Shown here piece after piece: positions 33,355-42,316 of a stretch of 64,000 nucleotides of DNA. The stretch is taken from NCBI RefSeq assembly GCF_038433155.1, contig NZ_JBCDMW010000016.1, positions 62,001 through 126,000 on the forward strand, written 5' to 3'. Position 1 is the stretch's first letter. Each line of letters opens with the position of its first letter. A model generated the notes under the pieces. The model had not been told where the DNA came from and ran no database searches. It saw nothing but the letters and a program-made list of their open reading frames with translations. Made by a program: the position numbers and the translations under genes. Origin of the DNA: Luteococcus sp038433155 (GTDB taxonomy: Bacteria > Actinomycetota > Actinomycetes > Propionibacteriales > Propionibacteriaceae).

Positions 33355-33819
33355 TCAGGCCAGGGCCTTCTTCACCAGCCCGGAGATGGTCTTGCCGTCG
33401 GAGCGGCCCTCGGCACGGGCGGAGACGGCCTTGATGATCTGGCCCATCTGGCGCATGGTCGGCTTCTCGCCGTCGACGCTGGCCGCGGCCACTTCCTCGT
33501 CCACCAGGGTCTGCACCTCGTCCTCGGTGAGCGGGGCGGGCAGGTACTGGGCCAGGAAGGCTGCCTCGGAGGCCTCCTTGTCCGCCAGGTCCTCCCGGCC
33601 GCCGGCGCGGTAGGCCTCGGCGGAATCCTTGCGCTTGTTGACCTCCTTGGTGACCACCGTCGTCTCCTCGGCATCGCTCAGTTCGCGCGCGACATCGCCG
33701 GCCACCTCTTCGTTGTGGATGGCGGTCAGGGCCATCCGGATGTTGCTCTTGGCGGCATCATCCTTGGCCTTCATGGCGGTCACCAGGTCCTGCTTGAGTT
33801 GATTCTTCAGTGCTCCCAC
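33355..33819 (-). CDS. GatB/YqeY domain protein
   Basis: About 154 residues, a stand-alone YqeY domain: LKQDLVTAMKAKDDAAKSNIR, AEAYRAGGREDLADKEASEA, FLAQYLPAPLTEDEVQTLV, GQIIKAVSARAEGRSDGKT. The domain is the tRNA-contacting tail of GatB amidotransferases; the free-standing form has an unsettled role. GTG 33819 has GAAAGGA six bases upstream. It is divergent from prfB; 73 bp separate the starts. Confidence 0.88.
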   Translation of the reverse strand: MGALKNQLKQDLVTAMKAKDDAAKSNIRMALTAIHNEEVAGDVARELSDAEETTVVTKEVNKRKDSAEAYRAGGREDLADKEASEAAFLAQYLPAPLTEDEVQTLVDEEVAAASVDGEKPTMRQMGQIIKAVSARAEGRSDGKTISGLVKKALA

Positions 33820-33878
33820 GAGCGGTCCTTTCGTCAGTGGTCCAAGTCTTTCACGTCGCCGCAAGCGACTTTCGCGGG

Positions 33879-33884
33879 TAGACT
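33879..33884 (+). promoter_or_regulatory. -10 box TAGACT of prfB
   Basis: TAGACT ends eight bases before the prfB GTG, and no ribosome-binding sequence is present, so the mRNA is probably leaderless or nearly so. Confidence 0.5.
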
Positions 33885-33892
33885 CCCTCGAC

Positions 33893-35002
33893 GTGGCTCT
33901 TGCAGATCTTTCCGACATCATCAGCACCCTCGAGACTTCCCTGAAGTCGATCGAGGCGGTGCTCGACCCCGAGGCCAAGAAGCGCGAGATCTCCGAGCTG
34001 GAGCAGCAGGTGGCCGCGCCGGACCTGTGGGATGACCAGGCCAACGCCCAGAAGGTCACCTCCCGGTTGAGCGCGCTGCAGTCCGACGTCGAACGCGTCG
34101 AGCAGCTGCGTGAGCGGTTGGACGACGTCCAGTTGATGCTGGAGATGGCCGCGGAGGAGTCCGATGCGGATGCCGCCGCCGAGGCCCAGACCGAGGTGGG
34201 CAAGCTGAAGAGCGACATCGAGGCCCTCGAGGTGCGCACCCTGCTGTCCGGCGAGTACGACGAGCGCGATGCCGTGGTCAGCATCCGCGCCGGGGCCGGT
34301 GGCGTCGACGCCGCGGACTTCGCCGAGATGCTGCTGCGGATGTACACCCGCTGGGCGGAGCGGCACGGCTACAAGGTCACCGTGATGGACACCTCCTATG
34401 CGGAGGAGGCCGGGCTGAAGTCGGTCACCTTCGAGGTGAGCGCGCCCTTCGCGTACGGCACCCTGAGCGTGGAGAGCGGTACCCACCGGCTGGTGCGGAT
34501 CAGCCCCTTCGACAACCAGGGCCGACGCCAGACCTCCTTCGCCGCCGTCGAGGTGATCCCGCTGATCGAGGACACCGACCACATCGACGTGCCCGAGGGT
34601 GACATCCGGGTGGACGTCTTCCGCTCGTCGGGCCCCGGCGGCCAGAGTGTCAACACCACCGACTCGGCGGTGCGGATCACCCACCTGCCCACCGGCCTGG
34701 TGGTCTCCATGCAGAACGAGAAGTCCCAGATCCAGAACCGCGCCGCCGCCATGCGGGTGTTGCAGTCCCGCCTGCTGCTGCTCAAGCAGCAGGAGGAGGA
34801 GGCCAAGAAGAAGGAACTGGCCGGCGACGTGAAGGCCAGCTGGGGTGACCAGATGCGCTCCTATGTGCTGAACCCGTACCAGATGGTCAAGGACCTGCGC
34901 ACCAATTTCGAGGTGGGCAATCCGGATGCCGTCTTCGACGGGGAGATCGACGGCTTCATCGACGCCGGGATCCGGTGGCGGATGAAGGGCGAGGACGACT
35001 GA
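33893..35002 (+). CDS. prfB: Peptide chain release factor 2
   Basis: About 369 residues. RF2 releases finished proteins at UGA and UAA codons. The GGQ motif (residues 249-251, in SSGPGGQSVNTTDSAV) and the SPF codon-recognition motif (in RLVRISPFDNQGRRQT) are both visible. The frame is continuous from the GTG at 33893, so the autoregulatory +1 frameshift found in many prfB genes is absent. A -10 box sits directly upstream. ftsE, ftsX and smpB follow in the usual actinobacterial order. Confidence 0.95.
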   Translation: MALADLSDIISTLETSLKSIEAVLDPEAKKREISELEQQVAAPDLWDDQANAQKVTSRLSALQSDVERVEQLRERLDDVQLMLEMAAEESDADAAAEAQTEVGKLKSDIEALEVRTLLSGEYDERDAVVSIRAGAGGVDAADFAEMLLRMYTRWAERHGYKVTVMDTSYAEEAGLKSVTFEVSAPFAYGTLSVESGTHRLVRISPFDNQGRRQTSFAAVEVIPLIEDTDHIDVPEGDIRVDVFRSSGPGGQSVNTTDSAVRITHLPTGLVVSMQNEKSQIQNRAAAMRVLQSRLLLLKQQEEEAKKKELAGDVKASWGDQMRSYVLNPYQMVKDLRTNFEVGNPDAVFDGEIDGFIDAGIRWRMKGEDD

Positions 35003-35053
35003 GCGTCCGCTGACCGCGTCCGGGACGGTTCGTCGCGCGGTCCCGGCACGGCC

Positions 35054-35059
35054 TAGACT
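35054..35059 (+). promoter_or_regulatory. -10 box TAGACT upstream of ftsE
   Basis: TAGACT lies 50 bases before the ftsE ATG in the 106-bp gap after prfB. It is followed by a leader of about 40 bases. The -35 region is not clear. Confidence 0.4.
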
Positions 35060-35108
35060 CCGTGTCGGCCACAGCACCCCCGAGCTTTCCCCACGGCCAA
35101 GGACGGGC

Positions 35109-35795
35109 ATGATCACCTTCGACAATGTCACCAAGATCTACCACGGGCAGACCAAGCCCGCGCTGAAGAATGTCAGCGTCCAGGTCGACAAGGGCGAGTT
35201 CGTCTTCCTGGTCGGCCAGTCGGGTTCGGGCAAGTCCACCTTCATGCGCCTGGTGCTGCGCGAGTACCGTCCCACGCTGGGCACCATCCACGTCGCGGGC
35301 AAGGACCTGAACCACTTGCGCAGCTGGAAGGTGCCGGCACTGCGGCGCCAGATCGGCACCGTCTTCCAGGACTTCCGCTTGCTGCCGGGCAAGACCGTCG
35401 ACGAGAACGTGGCCTTTGCGCTGCAGGTGATCGGCAAGCCCACCAGTGAGATCCGGCAGCTGGTGCCGGAGACGCTGCAGTTGGTGGGGCTGTCCGGCAA
35501 GGGCCATCGGCTGCCCGAGGAGCTCTCCGGCGGCGAGCAGCAGCGGGTGGCCATCGCGCGGGCCTTCGTGAACCGGCCGCAGATCCTGATCGCCGATGAG
35601 CCCACCGGCAACCTGGACCCGGCCACCAGCGTCGGGATCATGAAGCTGCTGGACCGGATCAACAAGACCGGCACCACCGTGATCATCGCCACCCACGACG
35701 CCACCATCGTGGACCAGATGCGACGACGGGTGATCGAGCTGGATCAGGGCAGCGTGATCCGCGACCAGACCAAGGGTGTCTACGGCACGGCCTGA
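35109..35795 (+). CDS. ftsE: Cell-division ATP-binding protein FtsE
   Basis: About 228 residues, an ABC ATPase: Walker A GQSGSGKSTF, signature LSGGEQQRVAIARA, Walker B ILIADEPTGNLD and the switch His in IIATHDA. FtsE dimerises on FtsX at the septum and drives a peptidoglycan hydrolase outside the cell. It starts with GGCAAGGAC upstream and is followed by ftsX 28 bp later, then by the likely hydrolase partner. Confidence 0.95.
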   Translation: MITFDNVTKIYHGQTKPALKNVSVQVDKGEFVFLVGQSGSGKSTFMRLVLREYRPTLGTIHVAGKDLNHLRSWKVPALRRQIGTVFQDFRLLPGKTVDENVAFALQVIGKPTSEIRQLVPETLQLVGLSGKGHRLPEELSGGEQQRVAIARAFVNRPQILIADEPTGNLDPATSVGIMKLLDRINKTGTTVIIATHDATIVDQMRRRVIELDQGSVIRDQTKGVYGTA

Positions 35796-35823
35796 GCCGT
35801 CCGGACAGCCGAAAGGAATATCG

Positions 35824-36726
35824 ATGCGTCACACCCTCCGCGAGACCTGGTCCGGGCTTCGTCGCAATGTCTCCATGACCCTGGCGGTGATCGTCACCAT
35901 GTGGGTCAGCCTCAGCCTGTTCGGGGCCGGCCTGATGACCATGCAGCAGGTGGACCTGATCAAGGGCAAGTGGTACGACAAGATCGAGATCAGCGTCTTC
36001 CTGTGCGTGCAGGATTCCAAGGGTGGCATGTGCGAGCCGGGCAAGGATGTCACCGACGCCCAGCGCCAGGCCATCAAGCAGCGGTTGGAGGCCAATCCGG
36101 AGGTGGGGCAGGTCTTCTACGAGAGCAAGCAGGAGGCCTACGACGACTTCAAGCAGACCTTCGCCGACTCGCCGATCCTGGAGACGCTGACCGTCGACCA
36201 GATGCAGGACTCCTACCGGATCAAGCTCAAGGATCCGGCCCAGTACGCCGGGGTGGTGGACGAGGCGGAGGTGCTGCCCGGTGTGCAGAATGTCCAGGAC
36301 CTGCACAAGGTCCTGGACCCGCTGTTCAGCTGGCTGAATGCGTTGAAGTGGGCCACCATCGGGATGAGCGTCCTGCTGCTGTTGGCCGCCGCCCTGCAGA
36401 TTGCCAACACCATCCGGATGGCGGCCTTCAGCCGGCGTCGCGAACTGGGCATCATGCGGCTGGTGGGTGCCTCCAACTCCTACATCATGCTGCCCTTCCT
36501 GCTGGAGAGCCTGGTGGCCGGGCTGGTGGGCGCCGGTCTGGCCTGCGGCACCCTGGCCTTCGGCTACTGGTCGGTGATCGTGAAGAACGCTGAAGTTTCC
36601 ATCAAGGCCCTGCGCTGGATTTCCTGGCAGCACGCGGGAGTGGCGATGGTCGCGGTTGCGCTGGTGGGTATTGCGCTGGCTATCATTCCGACGTTGCTTG
36701 CAACTAGGAAATACCTGAGAGTCTGA
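35824..36726 (+). CDS. ftsX: Cell-division membrane protein FtsX
   Basis: About 300 residues with four hydrophobic helices: one near residues 20-40, then three in the C-terminal 130 residues (IGMSVLLLLAAALQIANTI and others). The large extracellular loop (about 45-170) should bind the hydrolase it activates. The cytosolic FSRRRELGIMRLVGASNSY segment is the FtsE-coupling motif. ATG 35824 has AAAGGA upstream; the frame extends farther back into ftsE without a ribosome site. Confidence 0.94.
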   Translation: MRHTLRETWSGLRRNVSMTLAVIVTMWVSLSLFGAGLMTMQQVDLIKGKWYDKIEISVFLCVQDSKGGMCEPGKDVTDAQRQAIKQRLEANPEVGQVFYESKQEAYDDFKQTFADSPILETLTVDQMQDSYRIKLKDPAQYAGVVDEAEVLPGVQNVQDLHKVLDPLFSWLNALKWATIGMSVLLLLAAALQIANTIRMAAFSRRRELGIMRLVGASNSYIMLPFLLESLVAGLVGAGLACGTLAFGYWSVIVKNAEVSIKALRWISWQHAGVAMVAVALVGIALAIIPTLLATRKYLRV

Positions 36727-36769
36727 GTGACCCCACGCTCAGCTTTGGCCGGGATGAGGTAGAACGCCC

Positions 36770-38218
36770 ATGGACACCGCAGCCAGCGTCGAGGAGTTCA
36801 CCGACGGTAGATGCTCTCGAGCGCGCGCCCGGGCGTCGGCGCGCCTCGCCCTGGTTGCCGTGACCGCGGTGGGCCTGACCCTCGCTCTGGCCCCCCCTGC
36901 GGGGGCCGAGGACCTGGATGACGAACGGGACCGGATCAACACGCGGATGGCGCAGTCCCAGTCCGATCTGGCCGAATTTTCCGCCGAATTGAACCAGGCT
37001 GCCGAGACCCTGGCCACCTCCCAGGCCGAGCTGGCCACGGCGCGCAAGGCGCTGGCGGCAGCGGTTGCTGCCCGGGATGCTGCCCAGGCCGAGGATGCTC
37101 GGCAGGCCAAGGCCCTGGACGCGGCCCGCGCCAAGCTGGCCAAGGCCCAGAAGGACGTCGTGGACAACCACCGACGGGTGTTGGCCGAGGCCCGGCTGAT
37201 CGGCGCCTCGGTGCGCGAGACCCACCAGCAGAACACCGAACTGCTGGGGATCGCAGCCTTCGTGACCGAGGTCAACAGCACCGCCGACGTGAACTCCACC
37301 ATGCAGTGGTCCACCACCATCTTCAATGCCACCCAGGCGCAGATGGATCGCCTGAAGGCCCTGCAGGTGAAGTTGGACGTCGCCAAACGGGCCCAGACGG
37401 AGGCGGAGAAGCAGGTGGCCGAGGCCCGCGCCAAGGCGGCCAGCCAGCTGACCGCCTCCAAGGCGGCCGCAGCCCAGGCCAGCCAGGCCAAGGCCTCGGT
37501 GGACCAACTGGTGAGCGCCCACCAGCAGGCCCGGACCGCCGCCGCGGACAAGGTGGCCGCGGAGAAGCAGCGGCAGCAGGCCCTGGCGGCCGAGTCGAGC
37601 GCGGTCCAGCAGCGGATCGAGACCCGGATCGCCGCCCAGAAGGCCGCCGCTGCGAAGGCTGCCCAGGCCGCGGCCGCCCAGCTGGAGGCCGAGGCGCAGC
37701 GCAAGGCGGAGGGCGCCAAGAAGGCGGAGACGGCCGCCAAGGCTGCCGCCAGCAAGCACACCGGAGCGGATCGCACGCCGCTGTCCGCCGCGCCGCCCCA
37801 GACCGCGCCTGCCGCCTCCGCCGGCGGCGGCTTCGGCGCCCCGGTCCAGGGCCCCGTGACCTCACCCTTCGGGCAGCGTTTCCACCCGGTGCTGCACATC
37901 TGGAAGTTGCACGACGGCATGGACTACGGCGCCGCGTGCGGAACCACCATGGTGGCCCCCGCCGACGGCGTGGTCACCGAGGCCTACTACAACGCGGGCT
38001 ACGGCAACCGGCTGATCGTCGACCACGGCTCGGTCGACGGGCACTACGTCACCACCGCCTACAACCACGCCACCCACTATGTGGTGGGTGTGGGGCAGAA
38101 GGTCACCAAGGGTCAGGTGCTGGGCCATGTGGGCACCACCGGCTATTCCACTGGCTGCCATCTGCACCTGATGGTCTGGCGGGACGGCCAGCTGGTCAAC
38201 CCCAACACCTATTTCTGA
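36770..38218 (+). CDS. Secreted coiled-coil M23 peptidoglycan hydrolase (likely FtsEX partner)
   Basis: About 482 residues. A signal peptide (ALVAVTAVGLTLALAPPAGA) precedes a long Ala/Gln/Lys-rich coiled coil (about 50-340), then an M23 endopeptidase domain in the last 120 residues. Zinc ligands fit KLHDGMDYG and the C-terminal HLHLMVW; GQRFHPVL carries the family's first His. The layout (coiled coil plus M23, directly after ftsX) is like EnvC of E. coli, and in role like RipC of mycobacteria. It should cut cross-links at the septum when FtsEX activates it (inference). Confidence 0.85.
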   Translation: MDTAASVEEFTDGRCSRARARASARLALVAVTAVGLTLALAPPAGAEDLDDERDRINTRMAQSQSDLAEFSAELNQAAETLATSQAELATARKALAAAVAARDAAQAEDARQAKALDAARAKLAKAQKDVVDNHRRVLAEARLIGASVRETHQQNTELLGIAAFVTEVNSTADVNSTMQWSTTIFNATQAQMDRLKALQVKLDVAKRAQTEAEKQVAEARAKAASQLTASKAAAAQASQAKASVDQLVSAHQQARTAAADKVAAEKQRQQALAAESSAVQQRIETRIAAQKAAAAKAAQAAAAQLEAEAQRKAEGAKKAETAAKAAASKHTGADRTPLSAAPPQTAPAASAGGGFGAPVQGPVTSPFGQRFHPVLHIWKLHDGMDYGAACGTTMVAPADGVVTEAYYNAGYGNRLIVDHGSVDGHYVTTAYNHATHYVVGVGQKVTKGQVLGHVGTTGYSTGCHLHLMVWRDGQLVNPNTYF

Positions 38219-38235
38219 GCCCCTCCCGGAGGGCC

Positions 38236-38241
38236 TATTCT
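38236..38241 (+). promoter_or_regulatory. -10 box TATTCT upstream of smpB
   Basis: TATTCT lies 44 bases before the smpB GTG, just after the hydrolase stop codon. It would give a leader of about 35 bases carrying AGGGAGAG. Confidence 0.4.
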
Positions 38242-38284
38242 GGGGAGTCACAGCCGTTTCGTCGAAGAACCCCAGGGAGAGCAC

Positions 38285-38761
38285 GTGCCACGCGAGAAGG
38301 GCCGCAAACTCATCGCCCAGAACAAGAAGGCGCTGCACGACTACCACATCGGGCAGAAGTATGAGGCCGGGATGGTGCTCACCGGTACCGAGGTGAAGAG
38401 CCTGCGCAATGGGCGCTGCTCGCTGGTGGATGCCTTCGCCACCGTCGACGACGGCGAGGTCTGGCTGCGCAATGCCCACATCCCGGAATATGCCTTCGGC
38501 ACGTGGACCAATCACGCGGCCAAGCGCACCCGCAAGCTGCTGCTCAACCGGCGCGAGATCGACAAGCTGGAGCGGGAGGTGGGCAACACCGGCAAGACCA
38601 TCGTCCCGCTGGCGGTCTACTTCAACGACGGCTACGCCAAGGTGGAGATCGCCGTCGGCACCGGCAAGAAGGACTGGGACAAGCGCCAGACCATCCGGGA
38701 GCGGGACATGAACCGGGAGACCCAGCGGGAGCTGGCCGAGCGCAACCGGCGACGCGGATGA
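38285..38761 (+). CDS. smpB: SsrA-binding protein SmpB
   Basis: About 158 residues. It binds the tRNA-like end of tmRNA and brings it to stalled ribosomes. Typical stretches are KLIAQNKKALHDYHI, LTGTEVKSLRNGRCSL, RKLLLNRREIDKLER and the basic C-terminal tail KKDWDKRQTIRERDMNRE. The GTG at 38285 has AGGGAGAG nearby. Its RNA partner ssrA lies 3 kb downstream. The stop overlaps the next start (ATGA). Confidence 0.96.
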   Translation: MPREKGRKLIAQNKKALHDYHIGQKYEAGMVLTGTEVKSLRNGRCSLVDAFATVDDGEVWLRNAHIPEYAFGTWTNHAAKRTRKLLLNRREIDKLEREVGNTGKTIVPLAVYFNDGYAKVEIAVGTGKKDWDKRQTIRERDMNRETQRELAERNRRRG

Positions 38762-40584
38762 CCAGGGGCCTGCGGGCGGCCCTGCTGGGGCTGTTCACCA
38801 CCCTGTTCGCCCTCTTGGGCGTCGTCAACCCACAACCTGCCTGGGCGGCAACCGATTCGGTGGATTCCTGGGCGATCCAGTACGCGGTGCAACCCAACGG
38901 CCGGGTCAGGGCCACCGAGACGCTGGTCTACCGCTTCGGCAGCAGCGGCCGGCAGGGGATCACCCGCTCCTTCGTCACCCGGGAGGCCTATGACGACCGG
39001 CACGACGCGGTCTATGGGGTGGAGAATGTTCGGGTCAGCGCCAGCGACGGCGCCTCGGCGCAGTGGCAGCCGCGCACTGACGTCGACGGCCGCAATGAGA
39101 ACTACACCCTCCGGATCGGTAGTGCCGGTCAGTACATCCAGACCCGCTCCGTGACCTACACCATCACCTATGAGATCGTCGGCGCGATGCGCACCTTCTC
39201 CGGCTACGACGAGTTCAGCTGGGACGCGATCAGCGGCGAGACCCCGATGGTGCGCAACATCACCGTGTCGGTGAGCGTGCCGGGCGGAGTCAAGGACGTC
39301 CTGTGCTCCTCCGCGACGCCACCCAGCAAGTCGGACTGCAGCAGCGCGCGGGTGAACGGCGGCAAGGCCGAGTTCACCCAGGCCAGCAAGGCACCCGGCG
39401 AGGTACTCACCGTCGCCGCCAAGATCGGCGCCGGGAAGATCAGCGACAATGCCCCACACCTGACCAGCCGGGCCGATGCCGACGAAGTGGCTCTGCAGAA
39501 GGTGGGGATGGGCGCCGGGCTGCTCAGCCTGGTCGTCTCGCCGCTGCTAGGCATGATGTGGTGGCGGCGACGCGGGCGTGACCTGCGCTACGTCGGCCTG
39601 CCACCCGGGGTCATTCCGGGGCCGGGGGAGCGCACTCCGCAGAAGCCCAGCGACGACATCGAGATCCCCGTCGCCTTCTCCCCACCCCGGATCAGCGTCG
39701 CCGAGGCCGGGCTGCTGGCCGACGGCATCCTGGACACCAAGGAAACGACCGCGACATTGGTTGATCTGGCGGTACGGGGTGCGGTGAAGCTTTCCAGCGA
39801 ACCCGGTTCGGCCAGGGTGCAACTGGTGGACCCCTCGGTGGCCACCCGGCCACACGAACAGGTCTTGCTGCAGCGGCTGTTCGGGGGTGCAGGCAGCGAG
39901 GAGATCGACCTCTCCGACCAGGGCTCGATGCATCTGGCGCACTCCGCGCTGGTGACCAGCGTCCGCAACCAGGTGGCCAGCAACCGCTGGTTCACCGCCG
40001 TCCCGTCGGCAACGGGCGCCAGCTTCGGCTGTTCCGGCGTGATGATGTTGGCCTTCGCCTGGTTCTTCTTCGGCGGGACGCTGTCCAGCGTGCTGTGGCT
40101 GCTGCTGCCGGTGATTCCGCTGGCCCTGACGGTGCTGGTGGTGCGCTCCAAGGCTCGTCGAGGCCAGCGCACCGGCCTGGGCCGGGCCCTGACCGACCAG
40201 GTGGAGGGTTTCCGCACCTACCTGGCCACCGCGGAGGCCGACCAGCTGCGCTTCGAGGAGGGGGAGGACATCTTCTCCCGCTACCTGCCGTGGGCGATCC
40301 TGTTCGGCCTGACCGATCGCTGGGCCGACCTGTGTGCCCAGTTGGTCCGGATGGGCCGGCTGAGCGCCGAGCCGCCGGTCTGGTACTACGGTCCCTATGA
40401 CCACTGGAATTTCTACGTCTTCAACAACTCGCTGAACACCATCGACCATGCCGCGGCGCCCGAGATCCACGTGCCGTCGTCGGTGGGTCATTCCGGCTCC
40501 GGCTTCGGCGGTGGGTCCTCCTTCGGTGGGGGAGGCGGCTTCTCCGGTGGCGGTGGCGGCGGCGGGGGCGTCGGCAGCTGGTGA
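38758..40584 (+). CDS. DUF2207 membrane protein with Gly-rich C-terminus
   Basis: About 608 residues. It has a signal peptide (LLGLFTTLFALLGVVNPQPAWA), a DUF2207 extracellular domain to about residue 240 (IQYAVQPNGRVRATETLVYRF), one helix near LLSLVVSPLLGMM, a cytosolic domain, then two more helices (VMMLAFAWFFFGGTLSS, LLLPVIPLALTVLVV). It ends in a Gly/Ser-rich tail (GGGSSFGGGGGFSGGGGGGGG). Such proteins are widespread in Actinobacteria; function is unknown. The start overlaps smpB by 4 bp, so the two are probably co-translated. Confidence 0.82.
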   Translation: MTRGLRAALLGLFTTLFALLGVVNPQPAWAATDSVDSWAIQYAVQPNGRVRATETLVYRFGSSGRQGITRSFVTREAYDDRHDAVYGVENVRVSASDGASAQWQPRTDVDGRNENYTLRIGSAGQYIQTRSVTYTITYEIVGAMRTFSGYDEFSWDAISGETPMVRNITVSVSVPGGVKDVLCSSATPPSKSDCSSARVNGGKAEFTQASKAPGEVLTVAAKIGAGKISDNAPHLTSRADADEVALQKVGMGAGLLSLVVSPLLGMMWWRRRGRDLRYVGLPPGVIPGPGERTPQKPSDDIEIPVAFSPPRISVAEAGLLADGILDTKETTATLVDLAVRGAVKLSSEPGSARVQLVDPSVATRPHEQVLLQRLFGGAGSEEIDLSDQGSMHLAHSALVTSVRNQVASNRWFTAVPSATGASFGCSGVMMLAFAWFFFGGTLSSVLWLLLPVIPLALTVLVVRSKARRGQRTGLGRALTDQVEGFRTYLATAEADQLRFEEGEDIFSRYLPWAILFGLTDRWADLCAQLVRMGRLSAEPPVWYYGPYDHWNFYVFNNSLNTIDHAAAPEIHVPSSVGHSGSGFGGGSSFGGGGGFSGGGGGGGGVGSW

Positions 40585-40603
40585 GATGTGGCAGGCTTGC
40601 CGC

Positions 40604-40972
40604 ATGACTGAAAAGCCTGAAATCGACTTCCCCGAGGGCCCCGCGCCCACCGACCTTGAGATCACCGACCTGGTGGAGGGTGATGGACCCGAGGCCAAGG
40701 CCGGCATGGCCGTGGCCGTGCACTATGTCGGCGTCGCCTTCTCCACCGGTGAAGAGTTCGACTCCAGCTATGGCCGCGGCCCGCTGCAGTTCAACCTGGG
40801 TTCCGGCCAGGTCATCTCCGGGTGGGACACCGGCATCCAGGGCATGAAGGTGGGCGGCCGGCGCAAGCTGGTGATCCCGCCGCACCTGGCCTATGGCGAG
40901 CGTGGTGCGGGCGGCGTGATCGCCCCCGGCGAGACCCTGATCTTCGTCTGCGATCTGCTGGCCGTCCGCTGA
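40604..40972 (+). CDS. FKBP-type peptidyl-prolyl isomerase
   Basis: About 122 residues, a single FKBP domain: AVAVHYVGVAFSTGEEFDSS, QVISGWDTGIQGMKVGGRRK, IPPHLAYGERGAGGVIAPGE. The active-site Tyr, Phe, Asp, Trp and Tyr of the family are present. No signal peptide, so it is cytoplasmic. CAGGCT lies exactly six bases before the ATG, consistent with a leaderless mRNA. The frame upstream of 40604 belongs to the DUF2207 gene end in another frame. Confidence 0.93.
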   Translation: MTEKPEIDFPEGPAPTDLEITDLVEGDGPEAKAGMAVAVHYVGVAFSTGEEFDSSYGRGPLQFNLGSGQVISGWDTGIQGMKVGGRRKLVIPPHLAYGERGAGGVIAPGETLIFVCDLLAVR

Positions 40973-41051
40973 CCCGAACCCGGCTGATTTCGGGGCGGCC
41001 TCAGGGCTGGCCCCGATGGTGCGGTGGTGGTGGGCGGGCAACAATCAAGAC

Positions 41052-41711
41052 ATGTCCACCACCATCGCGCCCACCCGAAAGCAGCCCCTGATGTCCGCCT
41101 TCGAGCATCCGTCGCTCGGCCTGCCCGTCACCGAAGAGCAACGGGAACGAAGCCTCGGCTACCTCCAGCAGGCCTACGCCGAGGGTCGGTTGACCATCTA
41201 TGAACTCGACGCCCGGGTCGAGACGGTGCTCCAGGCCACCACCCGACGCGAGATGAACCGCGCCTTCGAGGGTCTGGCCCGGGTGCCCGTGGGTACCGGC
41301 GCCAGCCTGCTGATGCGTTCCAGCCGGCCGACCGGCGTTCCCGGCCCCGCAGGCCGTGCCGGAGCCACCATCGCCCACCTGAGCGGCCTGGGATCCTTCT
41401 TCGTCGGCCCGGCGGTCTGCTACGCGCTGGCCCCGCACCAGAGCTATGCGCGACGCGAGGCCGCCAAGGCCTTCAACTTCCAGCTGGTGGCGCTGCTGGT
41501 GATGGCGATCACCGGCGCGCTGACCGAGGGCTTCCTGGGCGGCGCGCTGAGCGGTGTGCTGGGGATCACCTGGCTGGTGCTCACCGTCGCCGGCATCGCG
41601 CACGCGGCGTCGGGTGACGACTGGCGAAACCCCGTAAGCCGCGTGGTCCCGTTGCGGCCGCTCGACGAGGGCCGTCCGCAGGGGCGCGACCTCAAGGAAC
41701 TCGGCCGCTGA
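41052..41711 (+). CDS. DUF1707 protein with membrane domain
   Basis: About 219 residues. Residues 20-75 are a DUF1707 domain (PVTEEQRERSLGYLQQAYAEGRLTIYELDARV in part), a short N-terminal module common in Actinobacteria. After a Pro/Gly-rich linker come three hydrophobic helices in a DUF4870-like arrangement (LGSFFVGPAVCYALAP, FNFQLVALLVMAITGALT, LGITWLVLTVAGIAHAA). Function is unknown. AACAAT lies six bases before the ATG, consistent with a leaderless start. Confidence 0.78.
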   Translation: MSTTIAPTRKQPLMSAFEHPSLGLPVTEEQRERSLGYLQQAYAEGRLTIYELDARVETVLQATTRREMNRAFEGLARVPVGTGASLLMRSSRPTGVPGPAGRAGATIAHLSGLGSFFVGPAVCYALAPHQSYARREAAKAFNFQLVALLVMAITGALTEGFLGGALSGVLGITWLVLTVAGIAHAASGDDWRNPVSRVVPLRPLDEGRPQGRDLKELGR

Positions 41712-41747
41712 CGCCACGGTCCCCGAGCTTGTCCAAGGGAATATCCA

Positions 41748-41777
41748 TTGGTGCTGGGCACGTTGTACGAGTAGCAT
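41748..41777 (+). promoter_or_regulatory. Promoter of the tmRNA gene
   Basis: TTGGTG (41748-41753) and TAGCAT (41772-41777) are 18 bases apart. Transcription would start near 41784, giving a 5' precursor of about 50 bases that contains a CCGGGT/ACCCGG hairpin and would be removed by RNase P. Confidence 0.55.
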
Positions 41778-41835
41778 GGCAAGAACCGGGTGTTGGTGAA
41801 ACCCGGCACTGCCCACGGGCAGGACAACTCAACAG

Positions 41836-42205
41836 GGGGGTGACTGGTTTCGACTTGGGACGGTAGTTCCAGGAGAAGCGGGCCGTGAATCCAGGGTCAA
41901 CACGTAAATGTTCCCCGGAAACCTATAACTGCCGACACCAATCGCGCAGACTTCGCTCTCGCTGCCTGAGCAGTGACCGAAGGGTCAGCCCGGGTTTAGC
42001 CTTCGACCCGGTAGCTGGCCTCATCCAGAAGGCTTGCTGATCAACCTGTGTGTCAGGGGTTGATCGGGACTTTACTGATACTGGGCCTGTCCACGACGTG
42101 CTGTAGAGAGCGTGGGGGCCGAGAAAAGCGTCAACCACAGCTGCGCCCGGAGAATGCCTGGTTCGCCTCTTGAGGACGCGGGTTCAATTCCCGCCACCTC
42201 CACCA
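41836..42205 (+). ncRNA. ssrA: tmRNA (transfer-messenger RNA)
   Basis: The 370-base gene begins GGGGGTGACTGGTTTCGAC and ends with the T-arm GCGGGTTCAATTCCCGC, the acceptor strand CACCTCC and an encoded ACCA. GGGGGTG pairs with CACCTCC. The messenger part starts at GCC 41931 and stops at TGA 41967, giving the tag ADTNRADFALAA, which ends in the FALAA/YALAA degron typical of Actinobacteria. With SmpB (38285) it rescues stalled ribosomes and tags the product for proteolysis. A strong terminator follows 15 bases later. Confidence 0.96.
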
Positions 42206-42219
42206 CAACCCTGTTTGAC

Positions 42220-42251
42220 AAGGCCGGGGCTGCATCAGCAGCTCCGGCCTT
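42220..42251 (+). terminator. ssrA terminator hairpin
   Basis: AAGGCCGGGGCTGC (42220-42233) pairs with GCAGCTCCGGCCTT (42238-42251), with one G-T pair over the loop ATCA. A short T-rich stretch (GCTGTTT) follows. Confidence 0.8.
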
Positions 42252-42316
42252 GCTGTTTGCTGGTGAACTGAGTGAGGGCAAGGAAGATCCGTGTGCGGGA
42301 TTGGCCAGGATGCGGA

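Noticed and set aside
40991..41015. Terminator after the FKBP gene
   Set aside because: GGGG-GGCC and GGCCCC can pair only with a bulge and a short stem, too weak to list as a feature.
41923..42138. Open frames inside the tmRNA gene on either strand
   Set aside because: The region is ssrA; apart from the tag sequence these frames have no coding meaning.
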